Assembly (NCBI RefSeq): GCF_000799715.1
Contig: NZ_JUHG01000019.1
Location: forward strand, 245,374 to 309,373
Direction: 5' to 3'
Length of the DNA stretch: 64,000 nt
DNA from: Martinezella rhizogenes
GTDB lineage: Bacteria > Pseudomonadota > Alphaproteobacteria > Rhizobiales > Rhizobiaceae
The number at the start of each line of letters is the position of its first letter. The first letter of the stretch is position 1. The translations under genes and the position numbers were made by a program. Below, piece after piece: positions 18,343 through 27,991 of the stretch. Under the pieces are notes generated by a model. The model was not told the DNA's origin, made no database searches, and saw only the letters and a program-made list of their open reading frames with translations.

Positions 18343-19263
18343 ATGAGCCAACGTATTTCTGATTTCGACGCGGGTCTTATGATGACCCTTGACGCCATGC
18401 TGAAGGACAAAAACGTTACGCATGCCGCAGCCCGGCTGAACATAACGCAGTCGGCCTTGTCGGCACGTCTGACCAGATTGCGCCAGCTTTTGAACGATCC
18501 GCTGTTCATCCCGGCGGCATCGGGGCGTGGAATGATCGCGACGCCGCATGCGGCGGCTCTGGAGCCTGAACTGGCGCGGCTGCTCGAACGGTTCAACGAC
18601 TTCGTCAATACCGCCCATCTCTTCGATCCTGCGACGAGCAAACGGATCTTCCGCATCGCTGCGACCGATAATCCTGCCGCGATCCTGGCTCCCGATCTCA
18701 TTCCTCTGTTTCAGGCCCGCGCGCCGCTCGCCAAAATCGCCTTCACACTGCCGGACAAGGCAAGGATTGCCGAACATCTGGAGAAAGGAGAGGTCGATCT
18801 GTTCGTGGGTGCCGCAGAAGACGCCGCAGCCGATCTGATCGGTCAGACCTTGTTCCAGGAAGAGTTCGTCACGGCGCAGCGACGCGGCCATCCGCGCGGA
18901 TCGAAGGAGATAACCTTGGACGCGTTCTGCGACGCGAACCACCTTTTGATCTCGACCAGTGGCGGCCATTTCTCCGGCATGATCGACGACGCGCTTGCTG
19001 AAGTTGGACGTGAGCGTCGCGTTTCGGTTTCGATCCAGAGCTACGCCCTTGCACCCCTGGTGCTGTCCAGCACGGATTGCATCTGCACCCTGCCCAGGCG
19101 ATTCCTGCAGAGGTTCGAGGACACGCTCGACCTGTTTGCGCCGCCGCTTCCCCTATCGATTTTCAGCATGAATGTTTTCTGGCATCCGAGGATGCGAACC
19201 GATCCAGCACATATGTGGCTTCGGAAGCTGGTCATGGAAATTGCCAAGGCGACGATCCGGTAA
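18343..19263 (+). CDS. LysR-family transcriptional regulator
   Basis: 306 residues. The N-terminus (DFDAGLMMTLDAMLKDKNVTHA, split here as DFDAGLMMTL and KDKNVTHAAARLNITQSALS) resembles the NodD/NahR-like LysR branch. The effector domain carries FRIAATDNPAAILAPDLIP and an export-type C-terminus. It may control the SDR before it or the convergent beta-propeller gene. Neither has a clear operator I can see. Confidence 0.9.
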   Translation: MSQRISDFDAGLMMTLDAMLKDKNVTHAAARLNITQSALSARLTRLRQLLNDPLFIPAASGRGMIATPHAAALEPELARLLERFNDFVNTAHLFDPATSKRIFRIAATDNPAAILAPDLIPLFQARAPLAKIAFTLPDKARIAEHLEKGEVDLFVGAAEDAAADLIGQTLFQEEFVTAQRRGHPRGSKEITLDAFCDANHLLISTSGGHFSGMIDDALAEVGRERRVSVSIQSYALAPLVLSSTDCICTLPRRFLQRFEDTLDLFAPPLPLSIFSMNVFWHPRMRTDPAHMWLRKLVMEIAKATIR

Positions 19264-19307
19264 CATCAGGGCCGACGCAGATTTGCATCGGCCCTGATGA
19301 TCGCTTG

Positions 19308-20279
19308 TCAGAATTTCTGCAGCAGCGAGTCGCTGACCTTATCCGCCTTCGGATCGAAAAGCGTGTCGAGACGCGAGTTCAGTATCCAGACATCGTCGCC
19401 GACCCGTGTCGGGGCGGTTGGCATAGACGCCGTGCTTTTGACTTCATGGGCGATCTTTGCGGTTTTCCAGTTGTCCGTCGAGATGAGTTCGATGGTCTTG
19501 TCGGCGCCAAGATTGACGGCGACGAACAGGTGTTTCCCGTCAAACAAACTGAATCCGTCGGCGCCCTTGATTGGCTCGGGAAGCTTCACCTTCTGGACGT
19601 CGGCCGGATCGGAGACGCTGACCTTGAACAGATCGCCGGAATTGTATTTGCCAACCAGGAGATAGCCACCCTCGTGATAGGCGATGCCGTTGAGATTGAA
19701 GCCATCCGCGTCCTTAAACAGAGGGTTCTGGGCGAAGATGCTCGCCTTGCCCTTTGTGTCGATCTTGTAGACGATCGGGGCGAAGCTGTCGGTGACGAAG
19801 GCGTTTCCGTCTTCGTCCAGCGCCAGATCGTTGGCGAAATGCGGGCCTTCGCTGAGGGCACCGAGATCGTAGTAGGCAAGGCGCTTTCCCGTGGTCGCGT
19901 CGTACTTGGCGACGCCTGCAAGCTTGCCTTGGGTCGAGGTCGTGGTTCGGGATCCAGCGCCCGGATCCGAGTTAGCAGCCCAGAGCGTATTGCGGGCGTC
20001 GTCAACGAGGATGCCGACCGTGGAGACAAGCTTTTCGTCGGTGACAAACGGCTTATATTCGCCATCGGGTGAAACTGTGCCGATCGTGCCATGCGTGACC
20101 GATCCGACGAAAAAGCGGTTCTGCCTGGCTGACCAGCTCATGCTTTCGGCATAGTTCTTGTCCGCAGTAAACCGGATCTCGCTTTTGCCGGAGAGCGGCG
20201 ACGCGCTTCCTGCAAAGGCAGTGGAGGAGGTCAAGAGAATGACGGCGACGACGCCGGTGAGACGCGTACGAGAGATCAT
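19308..20279 (-). CDS. Secreted SMP-30/gluconolactonase-like beta-propeller protein
   Basis: 323 residues with a Sec signal peptide (ISRTRLTGVVAVILLTSS, cleavage near AFA). The mature part has repeated propeller blades (VGSVTHGTIGTVSPDG, FANDLALDEDGNAFVTDS, LNGIAYHEGGYLLVG) like SMP-30/gluconolactonase/LRE proteins. A periplasmic lactonase or sugar-acid role is possible, but family function varies. The ATG is preceded by AAAGGAG. It is separated from the next minus-strand gene by a terminator. Confidence 0.8.
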   Translation of the reverse strand: MISRTRLTGVVAVILLTSSTAFAGSASPLSGKSEIRFTADKNYAESMSWSARQNRFFVGSVTHGTIGTVSPDGEYKPFVTDEKLVSTVGILVDDARNTLWAANSDPGAGSRTTTSTQGKLAGVAKYDATTGKRLAYYDLGALSEGPHFANDLALDEDGNAFVTDSFAPIVYKIDTKGKASIFAQNPLFKDADGFNLNGIAYHEGGYLLVGKYNSGDLFKVSVSDPADVQKVKLPEPIKGADGFSLFDGKHLFVAVNLGADKTIELISTDNWKTAKIAHEVKSTASMPTAPTRVGDDVWILNSRLDTLFDPKADKVSDSLLQKF

Positions 20280-20411
20280 GATGTGCTCCTTTCGATCTTC
20301 GATATGCCTGGTCTAGCGGGTCGCCCCAAGTCGCTGAAATCGCTTCTCTCGATCACACCAATCGACTGAATTCATACCTTTGGACACTGTTGTTGCCGCC
20401 GCTTGCTGAAA

Positions 20412-20436
20412 CGAAAAAGCCGCTTGAAAGCGGCTT
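20412..20436 (-). terminator. Rho-independent terminator after the hydrolase gene
   Basis: On the minus strand an 8-bp stem (AAGCCGCT and AGCGGCTT) with a four-base loop is followed by TTTTTCG. It lies just past the stop of the alpha/beta hydrolase at 20456 and should end the MBL-hydrolase transcript before the beta-propeller gene. Confidence 0.8.
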
Positions 20437-20455
20437 CTGACAGGGAGCAGGGCTT

Positions 20456-21445
20456 CTATTCGGGCGCATAAGCCTCCCGGAAGAAGGCCGAGATGGCGCG
20501 AAATGCCCGCATCCGGTTCTTCTCCAGAAGCACCATATGGGTCGCCTCGCCGATCTCGATCCAGAGGCGGTTCGGCGCCGAGGTCAGTTCCTGAAAATAG
20601 GCCAGCGCAAGATCGATCGGCACATCGATGTCCCACTCGCCATGCAGCAGAAGCACCGGGACCTGAATGTCCGATGGTTTGTAGTAAGGTTTGCCTGCGC
20701 GCCAGTAGTCCCTGATATCCTGGATCGGACCATTGGTCGCTCGCAGCTTGCCGGGTTCCCTGGCTTCGCTCCATGCGTCGTCCGCCAGCGTCGCCGTCGC
20801 CCATTGTTCGAACCATTCATCCGGAATGATCGTTGCGCGCGCATGTTCGGGTGCGGTGCCGAGCCAGCGCTGAAGGGTATTCATGACTGGCACCAACCGA
20901 TAGGCGGCCAGCTCGCCGCCCATATCCAGGGGGATCGGCCTTTCGCTTAGCCATTGCGGGGCGAGAACAGCCAGCTTCAAGACCTTGTCAGGGTTGACGG
21001 CGGTGTAGGCTCCGGTCACGGTGCCGCCCCAGGACATTGCGAACACGTTTACCTTGGCAATGCCACGACGACGCAGAACGAAGTCCACCGCCGAGCCGAA
21101 ATCCCGAACGCCGACGTCGGTGCCTATCAGGGGTGGATTGAGAGCCGGGTCGATCTCCATAACCTGCGGGCGGGAGGACTTGCCGTAGCCGCGGACATCG
21201 ACCGTGAAGACGTCGAACCCCTCGGAAGCGAGATAGTCCATGAATGAGAACCCGCCGAGCGGAACGTCGTAGAGGCTGCCCGAAGAATAGGTGGCACCAT
21301 GCACCATGACGATGGTCGTTTCCGGCGCAAAACGGCTCATCCCGGCGGGGCGCTTATTGCGGACATGGAGTTCGATGCCGGGCGTGTCGCTTGGTATACG
21401 GTGCTCTTCGACCGCGATGGCGTCGATGTTTATGCGGTTGGTCAT
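20456..21445 (-). CDS. Alpha/beta hydrolase
   Basis: 329 residues. The core shows MVHGAT (oxyanion region), DVRGYGKSS, the nucleophile elbow AMSWGG and the late Asp in GEWDIDV with His in ATHMVLLEK, so the triad appears complete. The start at 21445 (MTNRINIDAI) has GAGGACG upstream. The open frame extends 36 codons further into the neighbouring gene and is not used. It follows the MBL hydrolase by seven bases, so they are one operon, probably a two-step hydrolytic unit. Confidence 0.87.
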   Translation of the reverse strand: MTNRINIDAIAVEEHRIPSDTPGIELHVRNKRPAGMSRFAPETTIVMVHGATYSSGSLYDVPLGGFSFMDYLASEGFDVFTVDVRGYGKSSRPQVMEIDPALNPPLIGTDVGVRDFGSAVDFVLRRRGIAKVNVFAMSWGGTVTGAYTAVNPDKVLKLAVLAPQWLSERPIPLDMGGELAAYRLVPVMNTLQRWLGTAPEHARATIIPDEWFEQWATATLADDAWSEAREPGKLRATNGPIQDIRDYWRAGKPYYKPSDIQVPVLLLHGEWDIDVPIDLALAYFQELTSAPNRLWIEIGEATHMVLLEKNRMRAFRAISAFFREAYAPE

Positions 21446-21452
21446 GTCGTCC

Positions 21453-22343
21453 TCAAATATAGGCCCAGGAGAATCCATCCGGCGTCCGTGCGACATAGCC
21501 GGCGGAAGAGGCTGGAAAGTGCGTGGCGAGGTACAAGGCACGGGTATCTGCAAGATGGGTCAGCATCGACAGTCGCGAGGCCGTAGCCTGATCGTGGAAT
21601 TCGCAGAACACCGTATTGAGATCGGGATGGCGGACCTGAACGGGACTGTGCAGGATGTCGCCGCCGAAGATCGCGGTCTCTCCGCCCGACGTCACCGCAA
21701 TCGACATATGTCCGATGCTATGGCCGGGCGTCGCGATGAAGTCGAATATATCGAGGTAGCGTCCCCCGCCAGGCTCGATAAAGTCGACAAGCCCCGCGTC
21801 GATCACCGGCGCGATGCTGTCTTCATAGACGCCGGAACTCGGGATATTGGCTTCGTTGTGGCTTGCCGGACTCGCATAGTATTCGCACTCGGCGCGTGGG
21901 AACACGTAACGGGCGTTCGGGAATGTCGGCACCCACTTGCCCTTTTCGAGACGGGTGTTCCACCCGCTATGATCGACGTGAAGGTGGGTGTTGAAGACGA
22001 AATCGACCTTCTCCGGATCGACGCCCGCAACGCGAAGTCGCTCGATGAACGGAATGGACTGCCGATCAAAGATCGGATTTCTGGACCGTTCCTTGTCATT
22101 TCCTGAACCCGTATCGACAAGGATCAGATGGTCCGGCGTCCGGACCACCCATGTATGGATACTGAGCCGTAGTCTCTTGCCACCGTCTTCGACTTCATCC
22201 CGCAGGCTGGGATCCGCCGCGATCCGCTCGGCAGCCTTTTCCTTCGGATAGAGGAACGAGACCGGGACATTGCTGAGTTGCTGTTCCTCGACTTTGCTTA
22301 TCGTAACGTCGCCGATGCGATGTGTCTTGCTTTCGCTGCTCAT
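21453..22343 (-). CDS. MBL-fold metallo-hydrolase
   Basis: 296 residues with the metal motif THLHVDHSG (HxHxDH), a later His in TPGHSIGHMS and Asp in FGGDILHSP, the set that binds two metal ions in the metallo-beta-lactamase fold. Members include quorum-quenching lactonases and other hydrolases. The substrate here is not evident. The start at 22343 (MSSESKTHRIG) has AAGGA upstream. The open frame begins earlier but without support. It is divergent from the GST gene. Confidence 0.88.
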   Translation of the reverse strand: MSSESKTHRIGDVTISKVEEQQLSNVPVSFLYPKEKAAERIAADPSLRDEVEDGGKRLRLSIHTWVVRTPDHLILVDTGSGNDKERSRNPIFDRQSIPFIERLRVAGVDPEKVDFVFNTHLHVDHSGWNTRLEKGKWVPTFPNARYVFPRAECEYYASPASHNEANIPSSGVYEDSIAPVIDAGLVDFIEPGGGRYLDIFDFIATPGHSIGHMSIAVTSGGETAIFGGDILHSPVQVRHPDLNTVFCEFHDQATASRLSMLTHLADTRALYLATHFPASSAGYVARTPDGFSWAYI

Positions 22344-22519
22344 GACAATCCTTCGTGCTCGAGGCTTCTGGCCGCCGAACATAGGAAGTTTGTGCGGGCG
22401 CAAGGAATCGAACTGAACCATAGGTGCGATCGACAGGATCGATTGGTCGAAGGACGAAAGATCGGGCATTTCTGGGCGGTGCTGCCCGACTATGGCGGCG
22501 ACCTCATTCAGGGATGACG

Positions 22520-23197
22520 ATGATGAACCTGTATTTCCACGCCACACCGAACTCCATGAAAGTCGCGGTGCTGCTGCATGAGCTGAACCTGCCTTTTGAA
22601 GTCAACCCGATCGATATTTTCAAGGGGGAACAGCATTCGCCGGAGTTTCGCGCGGTCAACCCGAACGGCAAGGTTCCCGCCCTCGTCGATGACGGCGTCA
22701 CTGTTTTCGATTCTCATGCGATCCTGCTCTACCTTGCAGAAAAGTACGGGCGTTTCATTCCCACCGGCCTGTCGAGAAAAGCCGAAATGCTATCCTGGCT
22801 TCAACTGGTCGCAACCGGCCTGTCTCCCTACTCGGGACAAGCGATCCACTTCCTGCACTATGCGCCCGAAGCCCTCCCCTATGCGAAAAACCGCTATCTG
22901 AAGGAGGTCGAGCGCACGTATGAGGTACTCGACAAGCGGCTTGAGATTTCCGATTGGCTGGCTGGCGACGACTACACCGTTGCGGACATGGCGCTCTGGG
23001 GTTGGGCAGCGTCGGCGAGCTATATATACGGAGATAAGGGCCTGGACGATTTTCCCACGGTCAAGCGTTTCATGACGACGATGTCGGAACGCCCGGCAGT
23101 TCAGAAGGCCCTTGCGTTGAAAGCGGAGTACACCTTCAAAGCCGTGCTGGATGAGGAAACGAGGAAAGCACTTTTCCCTCAGAACACCGGTCATTGA
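22520..23197 (+). CDS. Glutathione S-transferase-like protein
   Basis: 225 residues. The thioredoxin-fold N-terminal domain (LYFHATPNSMKVAVLL, then VPALVDDGVTVFDSHAILLY with the glutathione-contacting Asp-Ser) is followed by an all-helical domain (DYTVADMALWGW). It acts in the cytoplasm on electrophiles or in thiol chemistry. ATGs at 22514, 22520 and 22523 are all possible. I take 22520 because CAGG stands at a good distance. It is divergent from the MBL/hydrolase operon. Confidence 0.88.
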   Translation: MMNLYFHATPNSMKVAVLLHELNLPFEVNPIDIFKGEQHSPEFRAVNPNGKVPALVDDGVTVFDSHAILLYLAEKYGRFIPTGLSRKAEMLSWLQLVATGLSPYSGQAIHFLHYAPEALPYAKNRYLKEVERTYEVLDKRLEISDWLAGDDYTVADMALWGWAASASYIYGDKGLDDFPTVKRFMTTMSERPAVQKALALKAEYTFKAVLDEETRKALFPQNTGH

Positions 23198-23406
23198 AGG
23201 TCCCGGACGCACCGTGTCGAATGTAGCAAGAATGTGCTCCCGGACCCAATTCGGGTCGCGCATCACTGCCCGGGGAAGGCTAGGATCTAGTCTTAATATT
23301 AATTGCATTTTGCAAGCAAATGATTGACATTGTAAACAATGTCCCGCGCACCACGGTGACGCCAAGCTATTATCTAGATCGCCACTTCGGCCACAAAGGA
23401 TGTGAG

Positions 23407-24270
23407 ATGACCGCAACTCTCTTTCTCGCGACCGTGCTTTTCTGGGGTTCGGGCGCCATCGTGACATCCCTCCAGGCAAGTGCTTCGGCTCCCGAGTTGT
23501 CGGTGGCGATCCGCATGTTTCTCGTCGGGATAGGCATGCTTGGATTTTCGATCGCCACCGGCAAACCGGTCACAATTGCCCGTGGCGACCGCCTTTGGGT
23601 GATGATGCAAGGCATATTGTTTTTCGGGCTTGCTTTTATCGCCTTCTACAAGGCGACGAAGGGTATCCCGAGTGGGATCGCAGCGCTGGTGCTGTCGAGT
23701 TCTTCGCTGTTTGCGGCCGTTTCCAGCCGTTTGCTGTTGAATCTGCGGATAAGCCGCCGCGCGACAATTGGCATAGTGTGTGGTCTCCTGGGTCTTGGCA
23801 TCGTGGCTGCTCCACAGATTTTTGCATTACATCTCAATCCGCAAACTATGACGGGCTTTATCTGGGCAGGTATCGCGGCGATGGCAACAGGTGCGGGAAC
23901 GGCAATTGCTGCGCGTAATCAGCGGCGCGGCGTGCCGATCCCGGTGCTTATGGGGTGGGGGGCGCTATGTGGATGCGGCTTCGGGTTCGCCTGGGCTGTG
24001 GCTGTCGGCACATCTCTCACAATACCTATAACTGTTGGCTATCTGGCACAGCTTGCCTATCTGGCGATTGTCGCATCCTGTGTTACGTTTCTCATGTATT
24101 TTACGCTTATTGAAAAGGTCGGCCCTGCGCGAGCCGCCTATGCGCTAACGGTCGTTCCGATTGTTGCCATCACGATCTCCGCTCTATTCGAAGGCCTGCA
24201 TGTCGATACTCGTCTCGCCTTCGGCGGTGCGACAATCCTCCTTGGCAATATCCTCGTGCTCAACGCCTGA
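23407..24270 (+). CDS. EamA/DMT-family membrane transporter
   Basis: 287 residues with about ten hydrophobic segments in two EamA repeats (first TLFLATVLFWGSGAIVTSL, second starting around GFIWAGIAAMATGAG). GPARAAYALTVVPIVAI is typical of the family end. These proteins usually export metabolites such as amino acids. The ATG at 23407 follows AAAGGATGTGAG. The longer frame to 23320 lacks a ribosome site. It stands alone on the transcript. Confidence 0.87.
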   Translation: MTATLFLATVLFWGSGAIVTSLQASASAPELSVAIRMFLVGIGMLGFSIATGKPVTIARGDRLWVMMQGILFFGLAFIAFYKATKGIPSGIAALVLSSSSLFAAVSSRLLLNLRISRRATIGIVCGLLGLGIVAAPQIFALHLNPQTMTGFIWAGIAAMATGAGTAIAARNQRRGVPIPVLMGWGALCGCGFGFAWAVAVGTSLTIPITVGYLAQLAYLAIVASCVTFLMYFTLIEKVGPARAAYALTVVPIVAITISALFEGLHVDTRLAFGGATILLGNILVLNA

Positions 24271-24603
24271 AGCCGAGCAATCGATCACGCGGTCTGCGAT
24301 CGGAAGCCTATCAGTCGGTGGAGGGCGCCGCGAGTTGCGATCACACACTGCCTTTCAGCGGCCGCATCCGCTCGTCGGAAAAAAACGCCAGCTGAGCGAC
24401 GGACGCGCCCATTTTCTCGCGAAAATTGCCTCCGAAAAAATCGAATGCATAAAGTTTATGCATGTTTAAATTACTTGCAAATAGCAATTGATTTCCTATC
24501 AAGTCTATGTTGTAATTTTATCATAAGAGGTAAATCGCATCGCGATTGCCCGTAAAACTAGAATCTAGGGAGATGTCCGAACCGCAACAACTCTGGAAGG
24601 CAT
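24271..24603. promoter_or_regulatory. Upstream region of the methyltransferase/PheA cluster
   Basis: 333 bp with no gene. The right half is strongly AT-rich compared with its surroundings and contains the palindrome at 24445-24463, so it is the likely promoter of the eight-gene cluster. Promoter boxes could not be fixed with confidence. Confidence 0.5.
24445..24463. promoter_or_regulatory. Perfect 9-bp inverted repeat, likely operator
   Basis: ATGCATAAA at 24445-24453 and TTTATGCAT at 24455-24463 are exact reverse complements around one central G. The site lies about 140 bp upstream of the methyltransferase start in AT-rich DNA. Size and symmetry fit a dimeric repressor such as the MarR protein encoded at the end of the cluster. 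That link is inference. Confidence 0.5.
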
Positions 24604-25410
24604 ATGTTCATGTATATGTCCACGACACCGATCGAATCCGAAGTCGTCTTCTCTGGTCGCCGCTCGGCCACCTACCGCGATGCGCTCCACCTCTTTCCCG
24701 AAGCCTGGCTTGACGATATTGCCGCGATGCGCAGCTTCCTGCAGCCCATCGACGGCCGGCGCGTCCTGGAGATCGGCGCCGGCAATGGTCATTTCAGCCG
24801 CGCGATTGCCGAAGATGTCGGCCCTACCGGCTTGTTGGTCGCAACCGATCCGTCCACTGAGCAGCTTGAGGATCTCGAAATCGAAAGCGGCGGCCGGATT
24901 AAAGTATTCGGTCAGGCGGCTCATGCGCTCGACCTGCCTATCCGCGATTTCGACATGGCTTGGACGCGCGGCGCCGTGCACCATATTTCAGACAAGACGG
25001 CCGCCTGGAAGGCTATCGCGACCCATGTCAGGCCCGGCGGCAAGCTGGTGATTGCCGACATCTTCGCCGGAACGCGGCTTGCCGCATATTTCGACGATTT
25101 CATTGCGCTCAGTTGCTGTACCGGCCACGAGGTCTCCTTCCTTTCGCGGGAGTTTGCAACGAGCCTGTGTGCTCTGACCGGATGGGACAAACCTCAATTT
25201 ACCGATGTCACCACCCGCTGGCGCTTCGACACCAAGGCAGATCTCGGACATTTTCTGCGATTGCTGTTTTCTGCAACCGAGATTTTCACCGACGAGGACT
25301 GCCTTGTGGCGGCGGAGCGCCATCTTGAGGTCGTTTCCGACGGCAACGGCATCGCCCTGCTTTGGCCAATGACCGTGATGGAAACGACGCGACTGCCAAC
25401 CGCAAACTAA
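24604..25410 (+). CDS. Class I SAM-dependent methyltransferase
   Basis: 268 residues. The SAM-binding motif I VLEIGAGNGHFSRAI is near residue 55, an acidic strand end (VATDPS) follows, and the motif around FDMAWTRGAVHHI is typical of class I small-molecule methyltransferases. An in-frame ATG at 24613 is an alternative start. GGAAGG precedes the chosen one. It opens the cluster with PheA and two hydroxyacid oxidases, so an aromatic oxo or hydroxy acid is a reasonable substrate guess, not shown by sequence. Confidence 0.85.
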   Translation: MFMYMSTTPIESEVVFSGRRSATYRDALHLFPEAWLDDIAAMRSFLQPIDGRRVLEIGAGNGHFSRAIAEDVGPTGLLVATDPSTEQLEDLEIESGGRIKVFGQAAHALDLPIRDFDMAWTRGAVHHISDKTAAWKAIATHVRPGGKLVIADIFAGTRLAAYFDDFIALSCCTGHEVSFLSREFATSLCALTGWDKPQFTDVTTRWRFDTKADLGHFLRLLFSATEIFTDEDCLVAAERHLEVVSDGNGIALLWPMTVMETTRLPTAN

Positions 25411-25502
25411 TCATCGATGGCCGATGACAGGCGCGCTTGACGCGAGACGGACAAATCCGGCCGCGGCATGACTTGGCATGTGCGAATTTTCGGAGATCGC
25501 CT

Positions 25503-26531
25503 ATGACATTTACCCCGGCAAACTGTGGATCCACGGCCCCTCCACACGCGGCCCCTTTCGATCCAGATACCGGTCCATTGGTTCCGGACGCCCAGAAAAT
25601 CAGCGTGGGCGCCGCTGTCCATAAAGTTGGTTATAATGGCCGGCCTGGTGCGTTTGCGGATGTTGCCTGCGAGATGGCGTTCCCAACCGCCGATCGCATC
25701 GCCATGCCGAGCCTGGAGACCACGATCGCCAGCCTTGTCCGCGGCGAAGTCGACCGGATCCTCCTGCCATGCGAAAACAGCCTGGTTGGGCGCGTGCCTG
25801 ACGTGCACAAGATCGTGCCCGACAGTGGTTTGCATATCGTCGGCGAGCATTTTCAACGCGTCGAGCATTGTCTGATGGCGCCTGCGGGGGCTACGCTCGC
25901 GAGTATCCGACGGGTCCGTTCGCATCCTGTGGCACTTGGTCAAGTCAGCCGGCTTATTGCGGCGCTCGATCTCGAGGCCATTGCCGCTCCGACGACATCG
26001 CACGCCGCCGAGCTGGTGGCGTCTCGCGAAGATCCGAGCGAGGCGGCAATTGCTTCAGATCTCGCCGCCAACCTCTACGGGCTGAATATTCTCAAACGCA
26101 ATGTCGAAGACGATCCGCATAATACCACGCGGTTCTATGTGCTGTCCGCCGAACCTCAGGCGGTCGAGCACACAACACAGCTTCTGACGACAATCGTTTT
26201 CCGTACCCAGAACCGGCCGGGCTGCCTCTATCACGCCATCGCCGGATTTGCCGACAATGGCATCAACATGACCAAGATCGAAAGCTATCTTGTCGGTGGT
26301 CAGTTCGTGCCGTCCCGCTTCCTTTGCGAGTTCGAGGGCGATCCCGCCATGCCAGAGGTGGCCGATGCGCTCGATATTCTCGCTCGTCATGCCCGCGAGC
26401 TCGTTGTTCTCGGCACATTTCCAATGGCCAGCCGCCATCTGCGCAACCGAAGCGAGGAAGATCTCCATTGGGGGACCCAGCCTCCGGCTGCCTTTCGATG
26501 GTCCAATAGCCAACAGGAGAGCCTGCGATGA
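25503..26531 (+). CDS. Prephenate dehydratase-like protein with ACT domain (PheA paralogue)
   Basis: 342 residues. The dehydratase domain shows GRPGAFADVA, PCENSLVGRV and the catalytic TRF motif (NTTRFYVL). The C-terminal ACT domain reads RPGCLYHAIAGFADNG and KIESYLVGG, the alphaproteobacterial form. Known members convert prephenate to phenylpyruvate. It is diverged from the usual housekeeping PheA and has a 40-residue N-terminal extension. The start at 25503 fits better than 25437. Its stop overlaps the FAD oxidase start (ATGA), so they are translationally coupled. Confidence 0.85.
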   Translation: MTFTPANCGSTAPPHAAPFDPDTGPLVPDAQKISVGAAVHKVGYNGRPGAFADVACEMAFPTADRIAMPSLETTIASLVRGEVDRILLPCENSLVGRVPDVHKIVPDSGLHIVGEHFQRVEHCLMAPAGATLASIRRVRSHPVALGQVSRLIAALDLEAIAAPTTSHAAELVASREDPSEAAIASDLAANLYGLNILKRNVEDDPHNTTRFYVLSAEPQAVEHTTQLLTTIVFRTQNRPGCLYHAIAGFADNGINMTKIESYLVGGQFVPSRFLCEFEGDPAMPEVADALDILARHARELVVLGTFPMASRHLRNRSEEDLHWGTQPPAAFRWSNSQQESLR

Positions 26532-27955
26532 CAGCCATGATCGGCCATAGCGGACCCCAAAGCGATCTCGCCGATACGGCGATCGCGAAATTGAAGCTGC
26601 ATTTTGGCGATCGGCTGACAACGGCGGCGGCGGTGCGAGATCAGCATGGCCGTGACGTGAGCTGGCATCCCTCCTATCCGCCGGACGCGGTCGTCTTTCC
26701 GGAGACGGCCGATGAGGTATCGCGCATCGTAGCGACCTGCCACGCCCTCGACGTGCCGGTGATACCGTTTGGAACCGGCACCTCCTGCGAAGGACATGTC
26801 GCCGCCCTCATGGGCGGAATATGTATCGATCTCTCACGGCTCGATCGAATTTTGATGGTTCAGCCGGAGGACATGACCGCGACCGTCGAGGCAGGAGCGA
26901 CCCGCAAGCGCCTCAATGCCGAATTGCGTGACACCGGCTTGTTCTTCCCCGTTGATCCCGGCGCAGACGCCTCGCTTGGCGGGATGGCCTCAACGCGCGC
27001 CTCCGGCACGAATGCCATGCGTTATGGCACGATGAAAGACAATGTCATTTCACTCGGCGTTGTTCTGCCCAATGGCGATCGGATCCGCACCGCAAGCCAC
27101 GCGCGCAAGTCGGCTGCAGGATATGACCTGACACGGCTCTGGGTGGGATCCGAAGGCACACTCGGCATCGTGACCGACGTGACCGTCAAGCTGCATCCAA
27201 TTCCTGACCACGTCGTTGCGATTTCGGCAAGTTTCGCAACGTTGGAACAGGCTGTCGGTTTCGTCCTTGTTGCGACCAGGCTCACCGATACCCTAGCACG
27301 GATCGAACTGCTCGACGAACTGCAGGTCGAGGCCGTCAATAGCTATTCAAAACTCTCTTTGCCGGTCGAACCCACACTTTTTATCGAACTGCACGGCAGT
27401 CGCGGGGCAGTCGAGGCGGCTTTGCCTTTCATAGAGGAGGAGGCACATGCCGCCGGAGCGAGCCGGTTTGATACGGCCGTGTCGGCGGAGGCCAGAGGCA
27501 AACTTTGGCAGGCACGCCATGATATCTGGTGGGCCAACCTTGCGCTGCGCCCGGGCGCAAGTGCTCTCCCCACGGATAGCTGCGTGCCGATATCGCGGCT
27601 CGTCGAGGCCATACTGGCCGCCAAGGCCGACGTGCGGGATCTTGGCCTTCTAGCACCGATCTGCGGCCATGTCGGTGACGGCAATTTTCATCTTTGCGTG
27701 CTTTTCGATCCCACTGACCTCGATGAGCGTCAACGCGTCGAGGTACTAACCAAACGCCTGTCTGCCCGAGCCATTGCCCTGGAAGGGACGTCGACCGGCG
27801 AGCACGGCATCGGTCATGGCAAAATAGCCGCGCTCGTCGCCGAGCATGGTCCGGCCATCCGGGTGATGGCCGCGATCAAACGCGCGATCGATCCTCACAA
27901 CATCATGAATCCAGGCAAGATTTTCAATCTCGCCGAAGCGCCGCCTTTCAATTGA
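26528..27955 (+). CDS. FAD-linked 2-hydroxyacid dehydrogenase/oxidase (GlcD/D-LDH type)
   Basis: 475 residues. The FAD-binding PCMH domain (VIPFGTGTSCEGHV, DPGADASLGGMASTRASGTN) is followed by the cap and the C-terminal family motif GEHGIGHGK with HNIMNPGKIF. Members oxidise D-2-hydroxy acids such as D-lactate, glycolate or aryl-lactates to 2-oxo acids. It is coupled to the PheA-like gene by overlap and followed by the FMN enzyme, which acts on the opposite enantiomer in known relatives. Confidence 0.9.
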   Translation: MTAMIGHSGPQSDLADTAIAKLKLHFGDRLTTAAAVRDQHGRDVSWHPSYPPDAVVFPETADEVSRIVATCHALDVPVIPFGTGTSCEGHVAALMGGICIDLSRLDRILMVQPEDMTATVEAGATRKRLNAELRDTGLFFPVDPGADASLGGMASTRASGTNAMRYGTMKDNVISLGVVLPNGDRIRTASHARKSAAGYDLTRLWVGSEGTLGIVTDVTVKLHPIPDHVVAISASFATLEQAVGFVLVATRLTDTLARIELLDELQVEAVNSYSKLSLPVEPTLFIELHGSRGAVEAALPFIEEEAHAAGASRFDTAVSAEARGKLWQARHDIWWANLALRPGASALPTDSCVPISRLVEAILAAKADVRDLGLLAPICGHVGDGNFHLCVLFDPTDLDERQRVEVLTKRLSARAIALEGTSTGEHGIGHGKIAALVAEHGPAIRVMAAIKRAIDPHNIMNPGKIFNLAEAPPFN

Positions 27956-27991
27956 GCGACATCCATAGAGCAGGGAGGAAATAGAACATTC

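Noticed and set aside
18031..18969. 312-codon minus-strand frame
   Set aside because: Most of it is the antisense of a clear LysR gene. The remaining 3' part has no recognisable family.
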